Shown in pieces: positions 61,350 to 64,000 of a DNA stretch of 64,000 nt; within the stretch, counting starts at the first letter, position 1; every line of letters begins with the position of its first letter. Below the pieces are notes generated by a model, which had not been told where the DNA came from, did no database searches, and saw nothing but the letters and a program-made list of their open reading frames with translations. Position numbers and translations under genes: made by a program. Origin of the DNA: Amorphophallus konjac. Its lineage: Eukaryota; Streptophyta; Magnoliopsida; Alismatales; Araceae. The stretch is from positions 1-64,000 of the forward strand of contig JAHNEJ010001089.1 of assembly GCA_022559845.1 (NCBI GenBank), in the 5' to 3' direction.

Positions 61350-62244
61350 CCTCGATTAATGGTCATCAATTCATTGCTCCATATCGTGGTCTCCCCAGTC
61401 CTCTTCCACATGTCCGGTGCGACAACTAGAGAATCAATATGGTACGAGGACGTCGATCTGTTCTCCTCCGAGAATTTGACGACTTCTTGTGCGCCCATCT
61501 CATCGTAACATAAAGTGGAGAGCGACAGAGAGAGAGGGAAATCTGATCTTTCCTATGTAACCTCGCAGATCAATTTGACAAAAGAGTGTACGTTTCCAAA
61601 CGCGCGCGCGCTCGAGGAATTGAAGCACGTCACTGGATGCATGCTTAATTTGGTTCCGCGGCCACAATACAATATATAACTAGTTAGTGATGGCAACAGG
61701 ATGTAGAGAGCTAGATTTATTGAGTTGGCTGGGTCCAAGCAATCTCGATCGATCACTTGTCTTCGACAAATTTACATATATAACCAATGATGGCACGAGG
61801 ATGTAGACATTTACTTACTGAGTTGGGTCCAAACAACAAGTTATATGATTTACGTGGCTAATTAACGACGGCGCGCGCGCAGAAGGTGGTTGAGCTGGCC
61901 GGTTCAAACAATCCCACACTGATTTCAATGCCGGCTTCTCTTTTTACACACCGGACGTACCAAACAGTATCGCCCAGCACGAACGGGGTGCAACGCGAGG
62001 CACGGCGTCTCCAGTCTTGACTTATTATTAGGCGCGCTGCATCTGCAATGCCGTGTGTTCACATGTACGGCTACAAATTAAGACCACGTTAACTAAAAAA
62101 AGGATGCAAGCAAGCATGCATGCATGCATGCTTATCTGATCTACGATATATATTATAGCACATGATCAGAAGGTACGTGGTGTAGTATCATTTGATCGAT
62201 GATTAATGCAGGTTGCGTTTCTCCGACAACGGGCTACATCCAAT
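60663..62244. other. Gene-free DNA with microsatellites
   Basis: No supported gene. Contains a CT run (60736-60752), CCT run (61178-61203), long TA run (61275-61348), CG-rich bits (about 61601 and 61871) and (GCAT)n (62113-62131). A ~50-bp segment with GAGTTGG..GGGTCCAA occurs twice (about 61690-61740 and 61786-61835). Confidence 0.6.
61275..61348. repeat. (TA)n microsatellite
   Basis: ~37 TA units. Frames through it give only Ile-Tyr repeats. Confidence 0.97.
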
Positions 62245-62561
62245 TGTTAGAATTTGGGCGGACAATAGTCCCGTATTGGTTATTTGAGTTGTGGTTCATG
62301 TGTTTATGATCCTGGGCCTTTGTATCTCAATACCGCGGTTTTGTGGATTCAACATAGTATCAGAGTATAGTCATGACTCAACTATATATATTTATTATCT
62401 TGTTACTCCACCCAATTATTGTCCACGGCCCATCTTGACTGTGAGTGGGAGTGTTAAAATTTGGGCGGGCAATAGTCCCGTATTGGTTATTTGAGTTGTG
62501 GTTCATGTGTTTATAACCCTGGGCCTTTGTATCTCAACACCGCGATTTTGTGGATTCAACA
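62245..62561 (+). mobile_element. TRIM-like miniature LTR retrotransposon
   Basis: Two 110-bp direct repeats, 62245-62354 and 62452-62561, both TGTTA...TTCAACA and nearly identical. After the first comes TAGTATCAGAGT, close to the tRNA-Met primer site; before the second comes GTGAGTGGGAG, a polypurine tract. Internal DNA is only ~97 bp and non-coding. This is the layout of terminal-repeat retrotransposons in miniature. Flanking 5-mers do not match, and Copia gag follows directly, so it may instead be LTRs of a rearranged Copia element. Confidence 0.65.
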
Positions 62562-62565
62562 AAAT

Positions 62566-62627
62566 ACTATACTACTTTAAAGGGCTATTGGGATGAACTA
62601 TACTACTTTAAAGGGCTATTGGGATGA
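62566..62627. repeat. 31-bp exact tandem duplication
   Basis: Copies 62566-62596 and 62597-62627 are identical. Lies in the gag fragment and shifts its frame. Confidence 0.95.
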
Positions 62628-62813
62628 ATTAGCCTTGTTTGCTCCTGTTGACAGATTCTGCTCATGGACCCCTTACCACCTGTTAATCGTGCTTATGCTC
62701 TTGTCTTACAAGATGAAGCTCATCGTCTCCTTCAACATATTGGACCCGTTGAATCTTCTGCCTTCTTGGCTAAGACTCTTCTTGGTCCTGTTCATGCTCG
62801 AGGTAAAGCTCCA

Positions 62814-62991
62814 GAGAAATGATACCGCAGCAGGGAGCCATGTTCCCATTGCCATGTTCCAGGACATACAAAGGAGCAGTGCTACAAGTTGATTGGATTT
62901 CCGAGAAATGATACCGCAGCAGGGAGCCATGTTCCCATTGCCATGTTCCAGGACATACAAAGGAGCAGTGCTACAAGTTGATTGGATTTCC
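62814..62991. repeat. 89-bp exact tandem duplication of the zinc knuckle
   Basis: Copies 62814-62902 and 62903-62991 are identical by eye. 89 is not a multiple of 3, so the second knuckle is in another frame. Confidence 0.95.
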
Positions 62992-63236
62992 GCCACACTA
63001 TCAGAATTTTCGTCGCCCTTCTGTCACGCCAACTGTTGTGGACAATCAGAATGCTTCTACCACTATGCCTCCGCTCACTGCCGCTCAATATTCCCAATTA
63101 CTGAAACTTCTTGGTTCTACTTCCCTGGTCAGTAACACCACACCCTCAGGTAAAGCTCTCACTTATATTCTCTGGATCATTGATTCAGGCGCATCCATTC
63201 ACATTACATCTTCTAGAAATCTTCTTCATGACTTCT

Positions 63237-63472
63237 GCTCTGATACCAAGTTGGAAAAGCAGAGAACGGGAAATGGGTGAAGGGAACAGTGCGTGACTAC
63301 TGTGCTCGCTCACTGCTATATTTATATCTCCAGGTTTGTTACAATGTGGTTGCCATCACACACCGGAGACAACCGAGAACATTCTGGAATGTTTACAAGT
63401 TTATCCAACTAGTTACTAATTACAGACAAAGAATGGTTAATAACTAATTGCAGTAACAGATTACTGTTATGA
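63237..63472 (-). mobile_element. Minus-strand Copia LTR followed by primer-binding site
   Basis: Minus-strand order: RNase H, GGGGGAG tract (63473-63481), LTR (63472 or 63458 to 63252, ending TTTTCCA), then TTGGTATCAGAGC (63249-63237). TATATAAATATAG lies at about 63328-63316. A primer site directly after a 3' LTR is not expected for a simple insertion. The junction with the plus-strand protease is at ~63235. Confidence 0.65.
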
Positions 63473-63479
63473 CTCCCCC

Positions 63480-64000
63480 TCAAGTTGGTACGTGAAGATC
63501 ACGGACCAACTTGGATGTGAGGAAGAGGAACTGATCTGCTGGGAGTGGCTTAGTGAAGGCGTCAGCGAGTTGTTTAGTGGTAGAAACATGGGCTGTCTGG
63601 AGAAGACCTGCTTGGATGCGTTCGCGAACAAAGTGGCAATCAATTTCGATGTGTTTCGTTCGCTCATGAAACACTGGATTGGCCGCAATGTGAAGCGCTG
63701 CCTGATTATCACAATGTAGAGTGACTGGCCCTGGATTAATTTTGAACTCATGGAGGAGCGACTGTAACCATTGAGCTTCACAGGCGGCTGCGGCCATTGC
63801 CCGATACTCAGATTCTGCAGAAGAGCGGGAGACTGTTGCCTGTTTCTTTGTTTGCCATGAAATTGGGCTGTCACCTAAAAAAGCGACATATCCAGTGACA
63901 GATCGCCGAGTATTGGGGCATGCAGCCCAATCAGCGTCGGCATAAATGTTTAGGCGAAGTGGACCGGAGGCAGGAAGTAAAATGCCAGAGCCTGGTGCAG
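63480..64000 (-). CDS. Copia RNase H, C-terminal part of pol (partial)
   Basis: Degrades RNA in the RNA-DNA hybrid during reverse transcription. The frame is open from the window edge (codon at 63998) to the stop at 63480, ~172 residues, with no break. Catalytic motifs in order: I-Y-A-D-A-D-W-A, S-R-S-S-A-E-S-E-Y-R-A-M-A, L-H-C-D-N-Q-A-A. The tail is T-K-H-I-E-I-D-C-H-F-V-R-E-R and Q-L-A-D-A-F-T-K-P-L-P, typical of plant Copia. A polypurine tract (GAGGGGGAG) overlaps the end. RT and upstream domains lie beyond the window. It is the only pol segment here without a defect. Confidence 0.92.
   Translation of the reverse strand, partial: APGSGILLPASGPLRLNIYADADWAACPNTRRSVTGYVAFLGDSPISWQTKKQATVSRSSAESEYRAMAAAACEAQWLQSLLHEFKINPGPVTLHCDNQAALHIAANPVFHERTKHIEIDCHFVRERIQAGLLQTAHVSTTKQLADAFTKPLPADQFLFLTSKLVRDLHVPT

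Larger units (their letters stand above)
62562..63235 (+). pseudogene. Copia gag/protease fragment
   Basis: C-terminal Gag: Y-W-D-E-L-A-L-F near the start, then M-D-P-L-P-P-V-N-R-A-Y-A-L-V-L-Q, and a knuckle C-S-H-C-H-V-P-G-H-T-K-E-Q-C followed by Y-K-L-I-G-F-P-P-H-Y. Protease starts W-I-I-D-S-G-A-S-I-H-I-T (about 63173). Two exact tandem duplications (31 bp at 62566-62627, 89 bp at 62814-62991) shift the frame, and a TGA interrupts the first. At ~63235 the protease is cut off by a minus-strand LTR junction. Confidence 0.82.

Noticed and set aside
60974..61429. 151-residue open frame that might be a host gene
   Set aside because: Much of it is a Pro run from (CCT)n and an Ile-Tyr run from (TA)n; no domain and no supporting promoter or intron structure.

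Overview
The window is nuclear DNA of a flowering plant, made almost entirely of LTR retrotransposons inserted into one another. The evidence is primer-binding sites complementary to plant initiator tRNA-Met and tRNA-Asp, LTRs with TATA boxes, and Tekay, Athila, SIRE/Maximus and other Copia protein domains. I find no host protein-coding gene, no rRNA or tRNA gene and no CRISPR array. The species cannot be named from this sequence.

Layout. 1-8298 is old, degraded LTR-derived DNA: a plus-strand LTR starting at 3476, a minus-strand LTR at 5454-6809, a CA/TA microsatellite, and the end of another LTR carrying a ~49-bp minisatellite. 8299-59301 is one nested stack. Element C (Gypsy, gag remnant only) has its 3' LTR split by element D (14851-57271; Gypsy, gag only, ~3.3-kb LTRs). 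D's 3' LTR is split twice: by E (20073-43473; SIRE/Maximus-like Copia, mostly deleted) and by H (46136-57214; Athila-like Gypsy, the most intact element). E is interrupted by F (25043-37875, minus strand; Tekay-type chromovirus with a chromodomain), and F by G (30525-33334), a solo LTR related to E's. The 5-bp target-site duplications are perfect or explained by one or two transitions for D, E, F, G and H, and 4/5 for C. 59302-64000 holds Copia debris: a duplicated LTR, a TRIM-like miniature element at 62245-62561, a gag/protease fragment, and an intact minus-strand RNase H running off the window.

How the parts relate. F (gag, protease, RT/RNase H, integrase, chromodomain) and H (gag, protease, RT/RNase H, integrase) once encoded full machinery; both are now interrupted by stops or frameshifts. 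C and D keep only gag, so they would have needed pol from a relative.

Most unusual signals: (1) at least six LTR families carry arrays of short inverted-repeat pairs (6-10-bp arms, ~6-14-nt loops), and one 20-bp hairpin with identical 7-6-7 geometry recurs in several of them; (2) three Gypsy LTR families share donor-like and acceptor-like splice signals that would make most of the LTR, including these arrays, an intron; (3) the two LTRs of H are ~98% identical up to one point and strongly diverged after it, as expected from recombination between two co-packaged RNAs.
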